Origin: Salvia splendens | Lineage: Eukaryota; Streptophyta; Magnoliopsida; Lamiales; Lamiaceae | Reading direction: 5' to 3' | DNA: 64,000 nucleotides | Assembly (NCBI RefSeq): GCF_004379255.2 | Contig: NC_056034.1 | Coordinates: 10,294,501-10,358,500, forward strand | Shown: positions 23,390 to 33,700 of the stretch, one piece after another | How the letters are laid out: every line of letters begins with the position of its first letter | How positions within the stretch are numbered: the first letter of the stretch is position 1 | The notes under the pieces: model-generated | The model's database searches: none | Told to the model about the DNA's origin: nothing | The model's input: only the letters and a program-made list of their open reading frames with translations | Program-made: the position numbers and the translations under genes

Positions 23390-24061
23390 TAATCTAAATA
23401 ATGTGATGTTTCAACAGGTAATCTTTCCACTATAAAACTGTGTGCATATAAAATATTGAGATGTGGGATGATGATTCATTTACTACCCTCCCAGGCCCAA
23501 AACTAAAGTCCAGTAATTTGAATAAATGAATCCACTTGCATATCAATTTCGAATGTAACAAAATCTTGCAATCATATAAATAACTGATATTGGGCCTTGT
23601 ATAGAGCTATACAGCCCAACTTTTGGTGGGCCTGAGAGCATCGTTTGAGCTCAAACAAAATTGTGGAGTAATTTTTTTTAACTAGTTTAGAGTTTGTCAT
23701 GCCAGTCTTTCAAGTACTCCATCGTTTATGTAGAGTTAAAGGCAAGAATAGAATGATTGCTAAACAATCCTCCGACGAAGCCAATCCTCTAACAAGACCA
23801 TACGATAAAATTACTGTCCTTAAACAAAAATCCGACGCTCGAGACATCCCTTTTCAAGAACTACATTCCGATGACTCTCATCAATTTAAAGACTACGAAA
23901 CAAAGATAATATTGACGTATAGACTTCTAACATCAAACAATCACAAAATTAAAACATGGGATTCATATCACAATATTAGGAGTAGTGTCCTGTCCATGTC
24001 CACAACTTGAAACAAATAATAATGGAAAAGTAATACAGGATTACACAAAAAAAGAAACATA
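23390..24061. other. Spacer downstream of the beta-propeller gene
   Basis: Contains the presumed 3' untranslated region of the minus-strand gene. A 103-codon plus-strand frame at 23699 has no recognisable similarity and is not called. Confidence 0.4.
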
Positions 24062-25408
24062 TCACAAAATGAATCCAGTCCATCTCTCAAACTTTTCCAC
24101 TTCACTCCCTTGAGAAATAGCCAATCCAATCCCACTCCTCCCACCTCTCCCAACCCCTCTGTAATACAATCTCCATTGTTCATCCATTTGAACCAAGCAT
24201 GGTGATCCAACACCCTCAGTATCCCACCCATCACTGCCACCCGACTCCTCGAAAACAGGTCCTTCTCCTACCTTCCTCCACTGCTTCAATCCATCCAAAG
24301 ACTCTGCCACCCCAATGCTGCGCCTCTCCCCATCCCCCCCGCCAACCCCTTCATACACCATCACGTACTTCCCGTCTCTCCTGTCCCTCAGCACACGGGG
24401 ATTCACCAACCCACCCTCATCAAACGCCCCATTAGCCCCTGCACCAAGTATCCTCCCCAACTTCATCCACCTCATCCCATCCCTTGATCGTGCAATGCCT
24501 ACTCCGTACGCCCCTGTCTCCGCATCAAAGGAGTGGTAGTACATTCGAAGATCCCCACTCCCATGGAAGACCACTTGTGGGGAGGCGACGAAGGTCGAAT
24601 CCCACTCGCCATCCGCCCCCACGTCGATCAAAGCTCCACTGTGATGCTCCCCCTCGATCCGAGCCCAATGCCTCCCATCCTGGCTCATGGCTAATCCGGG
24701 CAACGACCTTGGGGAATCCTCGGAGCAGAATCCGGTGTAGTAAAGCCAGTAAACGGCGCTGTTAGTTCTGACTTTGGCGCTGGACATCACCACGACTTCT
24801 GAAGGCCTAACTCCGTGCGTGTCAAACGCCCACCAATCTTTACTGTTGCTCATGACCAGCCCCACATCGGCATTTGATCGAACACCTTCTGTGCCTCTCT
24901 CCCAGTGAATGCCGTTGCCGGAGACCGCTAATCCGATTGAATCGAACCCGGGATTCTCGCTGCACCGGCCGTGGTACCACATGTACCAGCGCTCCTCTTC
25001 GTCGCCGAGGTATCTCTTCACGACGGGAGAGCCGATTTCGAGATTATCCCACGAATTATTGGTGCCCAAATCGAAGATTAAGCCCCTCGAAAAGGATGAA
25101 CTTGAGGAAAGTTGCGGGCTTGAAATGGGAGCGGATTTTGATTGGATTGTTGAATTCGGGAGTGAATCGGAAGTGGGGTGGGTTTCGTCTGTGGCTTCTT
25201 GATTGTTGGTGTTTGGTTTTGTGGAGCAGAAGAGGGTTATCTTTTTAGCCGTGGAATTGCAAGATGTAAAATTGAGGAATTGGGTTTTTTTGGGCGGCAA
25301 TTTTGCGGTTAATGCGGTTAAGTTAGTTGGTATGTGACGAGATGCTGCTGTGGTTTCCATGGCTGCTGCAGCAGGCGACATTAGGGAAATGCAGGATGGG
25401 AAGTTCAC
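24062..25408 (-). CDS. Plastid-type five-bladed beta-propeller protein (GH43/invertase-like fold)
   Basis: A single exon of 448 residues. The first 60-70 residues are rich in Ser/Thr/Lys/Asn and poor in acidic residues, as in a chloroplast transit peptide. A second in-frame ATG (METTAAS, residue 17) is an equally possible start. From about residue 108, blades recur with W-Y-M-W-Y-H-G-R, L-Y-Y-T-G, M-Y-Y-H-S, M-V-Y-E-G and L-Y-Y-R-G strands, each followed by IGLA(V/I)S..DG.W-type loops, the signature of plant proteins described as arabinanase/levansucrase/invertase-like. The catalytic acidic residues of true GH43 or GH32 enzymes cannot be assigned by eye, so enzymatic activity is unproven. The frame is intact and ends FIL-stop. 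Confidence 0.85.
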   Translation of the reverse strand: MNFPSCISLMSPAAAAMETTAASRHIPTNLTALTAKLPPKKTQFLNFTSCNSTAKKITLFCSTKPNTNNQEATDETHPTSDSLPNSTIQSKSAPISSPQLSSSSSFSRGLIFDLGTNNSWDNLEIGSPVVKRYLGDEEERWYMWYHGRCSENPGFDSIGLAVSGNGIHWERGTEGVRSNADVGLVMSNSKDWWAFDTHGVRPSEVVVMSSAKVRTNSAVYWLYYTGFCSEDSPRSLPGLAMSQDGRHWARIEGEHHSGALIDVGADGEWDSTFVASPQVVFHGSGDLRMYYHSFDAETGAYGVGIARSRDGMRWMKLGRILGAGANGAFDEGGLVNPRVLRDRRDGKYVMVYEGVGGGDGERRSIGVAESLDGLKQWRKVGEGPVFEESGGSDGWDTEGVGSPCLVQMDEQWRLYYRGVGRGGRSGIGLAISQGSEVEKFERWTGFIL

Positions 25409-25507
25409 TTCTTGTACTTTCTAAAACCAATGGAAGAATGACACGAGTAAAACCTTTGTACTGTTGTGGTTGATAGAGGACAAAAAAGTAAAATTGAATG
25501 CAAAATA

Positions 25508-25760
25508 CTCCCTCCGTCCCAGAAATGTTATCAAAGTTTGACTTGACACGAGTTTTAAGAAATGTGAAGAAAAGTGAGTGAAAAAAGTTAGTGGAATGTA
25601 GGTCCCACATTTAGATATTGTTTTTATGATAGAGTGTGAGTGTAATGAGTTACTTGAAAGTGAGGTCCATTTATAAAAAATAGTAAAAAAACAAAATGGA
25701 CAACATTTCGCGGACGGACTGAAATAGTAAAACTGGACAATATTTCACGGACGGATGGAG
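25508..25760. mobile_element. Stowaway MITE
   Basis: 253 bp from CTCCCTCCGTCCC to ..GGACGGATGGAG between TA dinucleotides, 100 bp upstream of the beta-propeller gene's start. Its right end is duplicated (..TTTCGCGGACGGACTGAAATAG and ..TTTCACGGACGGATGGAG), so the terminus is present twice. Confidence 0.85.
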
Positions 25761-25762
25761 TA

Positions 25763-26803
25763 TAAATTTAGTTCACTACACGACTTCTAAAGTGACTTTT
25801 GGCTGCTGAAACGAATTTTGAGAGAGAATTGGAGCTTTAAAGCCATGCTTTGAAGGAGGAGGGCAAGATTGAAGCTTCATCCACCCACGCATTGTTCCCC
25901 CATGGTATCTTTAGCTTGTTTCCTTATTAGACCACCATGGGTGGCTAGAGCTTGACATTACTCCTAATTGTAGTTCATTTGGCTCACTATAATTTATAAT
26001 GAAATATTTAGTTCACTATAATGACGTTTTGATTCACTCTGTGTTTTTAAATTTGTGTTGTGAATTAAAACGCCTTCATAGTGAACTAAGTCGTTCTTAT
26101 AGTGAATTAAATTTTTGTTCTCCAGATATACATTTAAGTAACGTACGCTCTATTTCACTGCACTATACTAGTATGATTGTAAAGCTATGCACATATAGAC
26201 ATGGTTTGCTTAATTTGTGGCAGTGAAAACAGATAAAGAATAGGGCGTCCCCTTCTTTAGTAGATAAAGAAGCATAAAACTCCATAAAGATAAAGCAAAG
26301 GAAGATGCCACAAAATCTTCAACTGATGAAAAAGAAACAAAGTTGTTTATTAGGCATAAATGTGGAGAAGATTTTTGAAGTATCCAAGAAAGAGTGAATG
26401 GAAATTACTATAAAGACGCAAGCAAGAGATCATCATATATATGTCAGAAAGTTTTGTGTTTTATGACATTATGACAAAACAAAATGAAACATGTTGGTAG
26501 CAATCCAATGATGCCAACTTATCTTGAAACTTGGTATCACATAAACGTCTCTCTCTTACTCACTCATCATCAACCTCCAAATAGTTTGAGGTGCACTGCG
26601 AAAAAGTTTGGACTTGGAAAAGAGCCCTAGGGAAACTTAGCAAAGATTGAGATTAATGATCTTAGAAGATGCTAATTAAGAGCTCCATGCTAGTAATTGA
26701 ACAAATGAAATAGTCACGAGTGTTAATCCACTATTTATGAACATGGAATTATATACTGTAGTTAAATAGGTAGATAGGTTAAATAGTTGAATAGTACTTT
26801 TCT
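25763..26803. other. Intergenic, no recognised gene
   Basis: AT-rich, with a repeated TAGTTCACTATAA word (25970-26110). It lies upstream of both the minus-strand beta-propeller gene and Pack-MULE 3. No upstream exon of the bL32 gene was found here. Confidence 0.4.
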
Positions 26804-26812
26804 TTTTAATAA

Positions 26813-28280
26813 GACTACAGTCCCAAAATGGTCCTTAACATATTGCGTTTTTTTTATTTTGGTCCAAAATATTATCTTTTGAATTATTCGGTCTCTCACA
26901 TTTGAAATCGGATCACATTTGGTCCATTTTGGACAATTTTGTCAAAATTTTGACGGTTTTAATTATCGGGTCACAAATCCGTCACTAATTGGGAGAAACT
27001 GATCCGTCATAAATTTGTCACTAATCCGTCACTAATCTGTCCCCAAGGTGAAATTCCCCCTTTATTTTTCTATTTATATTATTGACCACCTAGTTTCTAT
27101 TTTGAATCTTCTGGCGCTGCGAATAATTAAACATTTCAATCATTAAAAATTATAAATACATTATTTCCTGATCGAAACTTAGGATTGAAAACAAATATGC
27201 CTTTCTAAATCGAAGCCCCAACCAATTAGGAAAAAGGCTTAAAAACGAAAAAAAAACTCACTCAATTCACAAATACGATCAGCCTTGATCCGCCATGATG
27301 TAAACCCTCGCCGGCACCGCCGCGTCGGCCTGAATCACAACCTTGTTATCGGAAATATTCCGCAGAAAATGACTCGGATACGACGCCGCATCGGTCACGA
27401 ACGTGTATTGCACCTGCTTGATCAAATTGGGGAAAAGCAACGCCGCCGACGGCCCCCCGCCGTCCACGCTCGCTCTCGCCACCGTCGTCTTCACCGCCAT
27501 TCCTTTGACGGTGTTCCGCTCGATCGCGACCTGATCCAATTGATCGAATTTCCCTTTCATCTGCACGATCTCGATCCCCTTATCGTTGCCGTGTTGTCGA
27601 CGACGGTGACGCCGCTCATCACTCCTTTCACCGATTTGAGCAGAATAAGCGCATCGCCGAGGAAGAACGTGTTCGCGACGGTGAGCTGCACCGGATCCTC
27701 GGTGACGATTCCGGTGTAATCCAAATACGAATCGACGATCCGCATCTGCGCGAGGCCGGGGAGCTGGACGTAGATCCCGACGCCGCTGAATCCGGTGGCC
27801 TTGTTGTAGCAGTGGACGCCGGAGATCAAATTCGCCTGGCCGGAGAGGAGGATTCCAGTCTGCGCGGAGAAGATGACAACGTCGGAGACGACGTTGTCGT
27901 TTCCGGCGAGGGAGATGGCGGTGCAGGAGAAGGAGCGCTCGCCGGGATCGGTGTCGGCGGTGATGTGCTGTCCGAGGTAGGAGGTGCGGATGATGGTCTC
28001 GTGGCCGCCTTCGGCGAGGATTAGTGACGGATTTTATGACGGATTTGTGACGGATCAGTTTCTCTTAATTAGTGACGGATCAGTTTCTCCCAATTAGTGA
28101 CGGATTAACGACAGATTTGTGACCCGGTAATTAAAACCGTCAAAAATTTGACGGAACAGTCCAAAATGGACCAAATGTGATCCGATTTCAAATGTGAGGG
28201 ACCGAATAATTCAAAAGATAATGTTTTGGACCAAAATAAAAAAAATGTAATATGTTAAGGACCATTTTGGGACTTTAGTC
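26813..28280. mobile_element. Pack-MULE 3 (captured polygalacturonase gene)
   Basis: 1,468 bp. The ends GACTACAGTCCCAAAATGG and GGGACTTTAGTC are flanked by an exact 9-bp duplication TTTTAATAA (26804-26812 and 28281-28289), diagnostic of Mutator-like insertion. The inverted repeats run about 240 bp and contain several GTGACGGAT(TT/CAG) words; the motif with GGGAGAAACTGATCC is shared with copy 4 but not copies 1 and 2. No transposase is present. Confidence 0.93.
27279..28022 (-). pseudogene. QRT3-like polygalacturonase fragment in Pack-MULE 3
   Basis: The minus strand reads as the C-terminal half of a pectin-lyase-fold protein: ..AGNDNVVSDVVIF.., ..GIYVQLPGLAQMRIVDSYLD.., ..IVTEDPVQLTVANTFFLGDA.., ..LLFPNLIKQVQYTF.. 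and ending VYIMADQG-stop. This pattern is that of the QRT3-like polygalacturonases, which loosen pectin, in Arabidopsis around tetrad microspores. A frameshift near 27590 separates two otherwise clean frames of about 90 and 95 codons. The natural stop codon appears to be included; the N-terminal half is missing. Confidence 0.8.
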
Positions 28281-28289
28281 TTTTAATAA

Positions 28290-28965
28290 TATTAAAAACG
28301 AACTCATTTTAATTGTAACATTTCCACTTCATATTTAATTTATCACATAAGTTTTAATCAAGCACAAATTCTATAACTTGAAAACAGTTTTTGTTCGGTG
28401 AAAAATGTTATGAATTCCCAAGATTTGGATCAGAAAAAGGCAAAGTGTTCTTAGGTGCATTATCATTTATCCTGATTGTGGGGCATCAGCAGCTGTATGT
28501 AAAAATATGATTTCTGGCCGTACATGTCTCTGATGGGAATCTGAAATACTCTATATTTCATCGATTTCAGGCTCTAACTTTTGAAGAATGAGTTCTTAAG
28601 CATTGATAGGTAGTTTGTATTGCAAGTGGCATTAAAAACTAGTGCTATGTATTTTCCCTAAATCTCTCCTTATGCCGTGAGTCTTGGGGCTATTGTTGCA
28701 GCCATTTACAGTTCACATGGTTCTGGTCCCGTAATGGGGAATTCAGTACTTAATTCAAATATCTCTCTATGCATTTCCTCTCATTTTTCCAACACACGGC
28801 TCCATCTTTGGTACCTTTGTGCCTCATTGATCTATTTTAGCAGAGACTGTAAATTTCTAGTCTTTTTTCCCTTTGGCCTTTATGATTGCATTTTATTCCA
28901 TCTACAACCCTCCACAATGATTCGCTTTGCATGCTAAGTAATCGAACGTGAAATTCTTTCTCCAG
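28290..28965. other. Spacer or intron upstream of the bL32 exons
   Basis: Between Pack-MULE 3 and the first recognised bL32 exon. It should contain the preceding intron, and perhaps part of an upstream exon, but no sequence encoding the expected N-terminal region was found. The segment near 28708-28745 follows a good acceptor (TTGTTGCAG) but has no recognisable product. Confidence 0.4.
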
Positions 28966-29304
28966 GTTTCTCCACACAGGAGAGGTATTAGAAATGCACC
29001 AAAGGCTTTGAAACCTATCCCAGTAATAATCAAGTGCAAGTAAGTTATTTCTCTCCATCATTGTGGCTGTCTGTACTTTTGTACAAGTTTCTTGTTGTGG
29101 AACTCAACTTGAGTATCTCTAAGCTCAATTAAGAATAGTGGCAATGGGTTTCCCATAACATTTGTCGTTTGTCATTATCCTCTGTATTGCTTCTTCGTAG
29201 TGATTGAATGTTCAAATCTTGGTAGGGTATGCGGCCGTGTCAAGCTACCTCACTTCTTCTGTTGCAGCGGGATCAAGCCAAATCCTGAAGAAACCAACAA
29301 TTAG
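28966..29304 (+). CDS. bL32m: bL32 organellar ribosomal protein, C-terminal exons
   Basis: Two exons, 28966-29039 and 29226-29304, joined by a GTAAGT...TAG intron, encode about 50 residues. The product begins VSPHRRGIRNAPKALKPIP, continues VIIKCKVCGRVKLPHFFC and ends CSGIKPNPEETNN. The CKVC pair together with the FCC pair gives the zinc-ribbon pattern of bL32 proteins, and the RxRNAPKALKPxP stretch is the family core. It is a component of the large subunit of bacterial-type ribosomes; a nuclear copy implies a mitochondrial or plastid ribosome. The acceptor CTTTCTCCAG precedes the first exon. Upstream exons (start codon and targeting peptide) were not found between here and 25763, so this may be the 3' part of a longer gene, with Pack-MULE 3 in an intron, or a 5'-truncated pseudogene. 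The two visible exons are intact. Confidence 0.8.
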
Positions 29305-30597
29305 TGTTCTTGATCTGCTGCATGAATTGAAGTTTACGTGAGATGAACTTTGATCTACTGAGCACGTTGTCGCTTAGATTTGGATGTGATCATTTTTACC
29401 AGATTATGTACTCCTCTTTGCTTGCCATTTCTACTTCTGTTAGTAGTACTCAGTACACATCTTGCAGTTGTTGAGCAGGATGAGACTCTCTCTCTGCTCA
29501 GTTCTGAACAATGCTTATGATGAATTTTGACCCGTGTTATGATTTATAGAGGTATATTTATAGATTTTGGAAAAATGATTGTATTTCATTTATTTTGGTT
29601 TTAATTATCATAGTGTCATGTGTGCTATAAACTATTTTACCAAATGATAAATTGTCTTGTATAGATCGAAAGTATCATAATTAAACATAATTACAAGTTC
29701 TACAACGGTACAAACTCCAATTGCAATAAACTCTGTTAAAAGTTTCAAAATGGTATTGACGATGAAAGTTTAAACTATACTTTACAAAATAATAAATTTA
29801 ATACTGTATTGATTTATTTAAATACATGTATTTAAGAGATGGAGGATAAAAATGGCATGCAACATTTAAAGAATTAATTAGAATTGAAAAATGAAAGTGG
29901 CGAATGCCATTATACAAGTTTCGAAGCTATGAAGATAAAGCCTGGATCTCCAAGAAAAGAATGCAGTTTGTCTGTTAGCTTCAAGTAATGGTCCCGCCGC
30001 TGTCGACATAAAGAGAAGGTATATGTGTTAGCAGACGGTTGTAATAATAATAATAATAATATAGCAATCAAATCACCATTCCCATCTACCTTAAACCAAT
30101 TCATACGCCTCCTCCTTTGGCAATTGGCATGCATCATTCACCGAAAACACGCCCAAATCTCGAATAAACAACCAATTTTAAGGTATTTATTTCTCTGAAT
30201 TTTTGCTTAGGTTTTTGGATTATTGATATGGTAAGAGGTTTTTTTCTCGAGTGCTGCATCTGTTATGCAATGTCAGTTACAGGAAATACATATATTGTGA
30301 GTCTGTGTGTAATGTGGATCATTTAATCGAAACGGACTCAATATCTACCAGTGTATGTATATTATATATAGGTTATGAAGCTCAACTTAAACCGAAAACC
30401 AATTGTTTTCCTTTTTCTTGGAGGATCTTTAACTAATGTTTTGGCCAAATATGGGTATGTGTAGTAGGAGCATGAGATTGTTATACTAGATGTTATCTTC
30501 ATCGTTCTACTGAGTTTATTTTGTGATTAGTTGCAAAACTTCTCTTTTTGCACTGACTAGTCATTATTTTAGGTAGATTGATCTAAAGCTTTTACAA
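29305..30597. other. Spacer upstream of PHO1 gene 1
   Basis: Includes the presumed 3' untranslated region of the bL32 gene. An AAT triplet run lies at about 30041-30060. A 75-codon minus-strand frame at 29910-30137 has no recognised similarity and is not called. Some of this stretch may be the 5' leader of the PHO1 gene. Confidence 0.4.
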
Positions 30598-30628
30598 GTA
30601 TATGCATAATCTATGTGCAAGTATATGC
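30598..30628 (+). promoter_or_regulatory. Two P1BS-like sites upstream of PHO1 gene 1
   Basis: GTATATGC occurs at 30598-30605 and again at 30621-30628. Both match GNATATNC, the palindromic binding site of PHR1-type phosphate-starvation regulators. The second ends 100 bp before the start codon at 30729. Matches of this 8-mer occur by chance in AT-rich DNA, but a close pair just before a phosphate-exporter gene is suggestive. Regulation is inferred. Confidence 0.5.
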
Positions 30629-30728
30629 TTGTGCAAAATCAACTTTCTTGTTTTCGACATTTATAAGTTTGGATTGGTGTAGCTGATGAAATAAATGTTT
30701 CAGTGTTTTGAAGAAGACAGATGCATCT

Positions 30729-33700
30729 ATGAAATTTGGGAAAGATTTCAAGAAACATAAGGTGCCGGAGTGGACAGAGGCATACGTCGACTACAACGAA
30801 CTCAAACACATATTACACGGAATACGCAGTTTTAGGCAAAACAATCCGAATCTAGCAAGAGCTTCTTCGAAGAGATTCTCACTCAAGAACTTCAACAGTT
30901 CGAGTCTACATGAAGCCAATATCGACAGTCATGATGATATTGAGAACCAAGTTATAGCTGTTCATACTGTTCTACAAGGGAATTCCAGAAAGTTATATAA
31001 CACCAGATTGATTGTGGCCCCAACAGAAGGAGAAGGTAATGAGAGAAATTTTTTCAGAAAACTCGATGATGAACTCAACAAGACGAACAACTTTTTTAAG
31101 GATAAGGTGGAAGAAATGATCAGAGAAGCTGCTTCACTAAAGAAGCAGATGGAGACATTGGTTGCACTAAGGATCAAAATAACTAATCCTAGCTCTCAGG
31201 GATCGATTCCACTGAAGTCCGTTTCTTCGGAGATCAGCAATTTGGATCCATCGAAGATTATACCTCCAGGCAAAGCTGAAAGTATTGGTAGGTGATACGG
31301 CCAGCAAAATAGATAACCACTTTCAGTATTTAAATCCCTATTTCTTTGGGGTTAGTTGATCTTAATTATACACCTTGTATATACTTCAACTGCTTACTTG
31401 ATCATAGTTGTACACCACAGTATGCTTCAATTGCTTGCTTGATCTTAGTTATACACCACTTTATGCTTCAACTGCTTTAGTTGTGGTTGTGTAAACAAAA
31501 TGAAATCGATGGATAAAAATAGTCAGGTGATTAGGCTGATCTAAATAACTATGCATAGAAGACATCTTCATGAAGTTTTAGCATTTATAAACCAAAAAGC
31601 ATGCGCCACTTCATGAAGATATCTTCTATGCCCTCTGATGTGAAATATTGAATAATATTGACCTGATATGGGCCAAAAATTTGACATTTCTAGGGAATCA
31701 AATTGTTTACAATCAATCTTATGTCATGTGGTTTGATTTGTTCGCTTTTATTATGCTATAGTACTAACTAATATTTTTCTATAATGATGCGTTTCAGTTT
31801 ATATATGCAGGGAAAATGGATAGGAAACCTGGAGGTGAAATGAGTTGTAGAAATCAGCAGCAGCCTGGCTCTTCTGGTGGTGATGCAGTTCTGATCTTTT
31901 CACTTCACTATCACACATAATTTGCTCATTTTTCGATTGAAGATAGTTTTCTTTTCTTTTTAAAAATTGAAGTACTATTACAGGAGCGGACTTGAGCTTT
32001 CAAGAGCAGCAATCTGATAGTCGTCCTGTGGTTGATGTCCTTCACAGAAATAATTCGACAGATAGGGAAATCACAGATGAACATGAAACAACTAATTTAG
32101 ATATCCTTGATCGAATAAAGATTCAAAATACATATGATAGTCCAATGGAGACTATTAAAGGAGTCTTCACTGACACCAGGGAAAAAGGTCTAAGTTACAA
32201 CAAGGAAGAACTGAAGGAGGTTGAAGAAAGAATAAAGACTGCTTTTATTGAGTTCTATCAAAAGCTTTGTCTTCTAAAGCATTACAGGTACACTTTGATG
32301 ATCAAAGACAGCATTGTTTTTTTTCCTTCTAAAAGTTTCTGTTTCTCTTATGATGTATTTGTTGAATGAACAAGCAGTTTCATGAATATCTCCGCCTTTT
32401 CGAAGATCCTCAAGAAATATGATAAGGTTCTATAACTATTAACTGGTGGTCTTATCTTTTTTCTATGTTATGGTGGCAATCTTATATTTTAATCAAAAGA
32501 GTAGCAGTCCATGGTTGTCCGGATCCCTGAGTATATGTAAGCGTTCTAGTTACTTATTGCTTGCAGATAACCTCAAGGCTCGTTGCAAGATCGTACATGA
32601 AAATCGTGGATGACTCTTATCTTGGAAGCTCTGATGAGGTGTGTCTGATTCTTCGTTCTTATACAGAAAGTCTGATAATTTAATTTACATATTTACAATA
32701 TAGTAGATCTACGCTGCTTCTTGTGAAACCAGTGATGAATTTGTACAGTTTTGCTCCTATAATCCCAGGTTATAAATCTGATGGAAAGAGTTGAGGCAGT
32801 CTTCGTTAAGAACTTCTTGAATTCCAACCGCCAGGAAGGAATGAAACTACTTAGACCCAAACAGAAGATTGAGAGGCATCGAATAACATTCTGTTCGGGT
32901 AAGTTAGCCGACCAACATTGCACTTTGATATTATGTAGCTGAAAGCTACAAGTATTATTATGAATGCGTATCTATGAAGTTAATTGCTGTATTTGTCTTC
33001 TAATTTTTGTTGGTTCCAGGTTTCTTTTCTGGTTGTTCTGTCGCCCTAGTTGTTGCTGTTATTCTACTTATGGAAGATAGAAAACTGATGCACATAAAGA
33101 GTGCAACCTTATACATAGAAATTATCTTCCCTCTCTATGGGTATAAATATACTGCAAGCATAAATTACCTTTTTCTACGTGCTTTCTTACTATGCTACTG
33201 ATATCCGATTTAAAACTCTTTGCAGCTTCTTTGCGTTTACAGTGCTACACATGCTTGTATACGCTGCAAACATTTATTTTTGGAGGCGTTACAAAATCAA
33301 CTATCCATTCATATTTGGGTTTAGGAAGGGGACTGAATTGGGCTACCGAGAAGTGTTTCTACTTAGCAGTGGTCTTGGCGTGATGGCTCTTGTTACTTTC
33401 CTAGTACACCTGCACGTAAAGATGGACTCAGATACTCAACATTTCGAAACATATATTGAACTTCTCCCTTTAGGCTTAATCATTGTGAGAATATGAAAAA
33501 TTTTATATTATATACTGAAAGTTTGTTGTGCTACGCCATGTGTGTTCTAATTATATGCTTATTTATAGGTTGTTCTAGCAATAATGTTTTGCCCCTTCAA
33601 TTTCATTTATCGTTCAAGTCGTTTCTACCTGATAAAGTGTGTGTTTCGTTGTGTTTGTGCTCCTCTGTATAAGGTGAGCTCAACACAGACAGGTTCTGTC

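Noticed and set aside
23699..24010. 103-codon plus-strand open frame
   Set aside because: No recognisable domain, no codon bias and AT-rich context; it overlaps the presumed 3' flank of the beta-propeller gene.
29910..30137. 75-codon minus-strand frame with RRRMNWFKVDGNGDLI
   Set aside because: Could be an exon remnant, but I could not assign it to a family or find matching splice sites on both sides.
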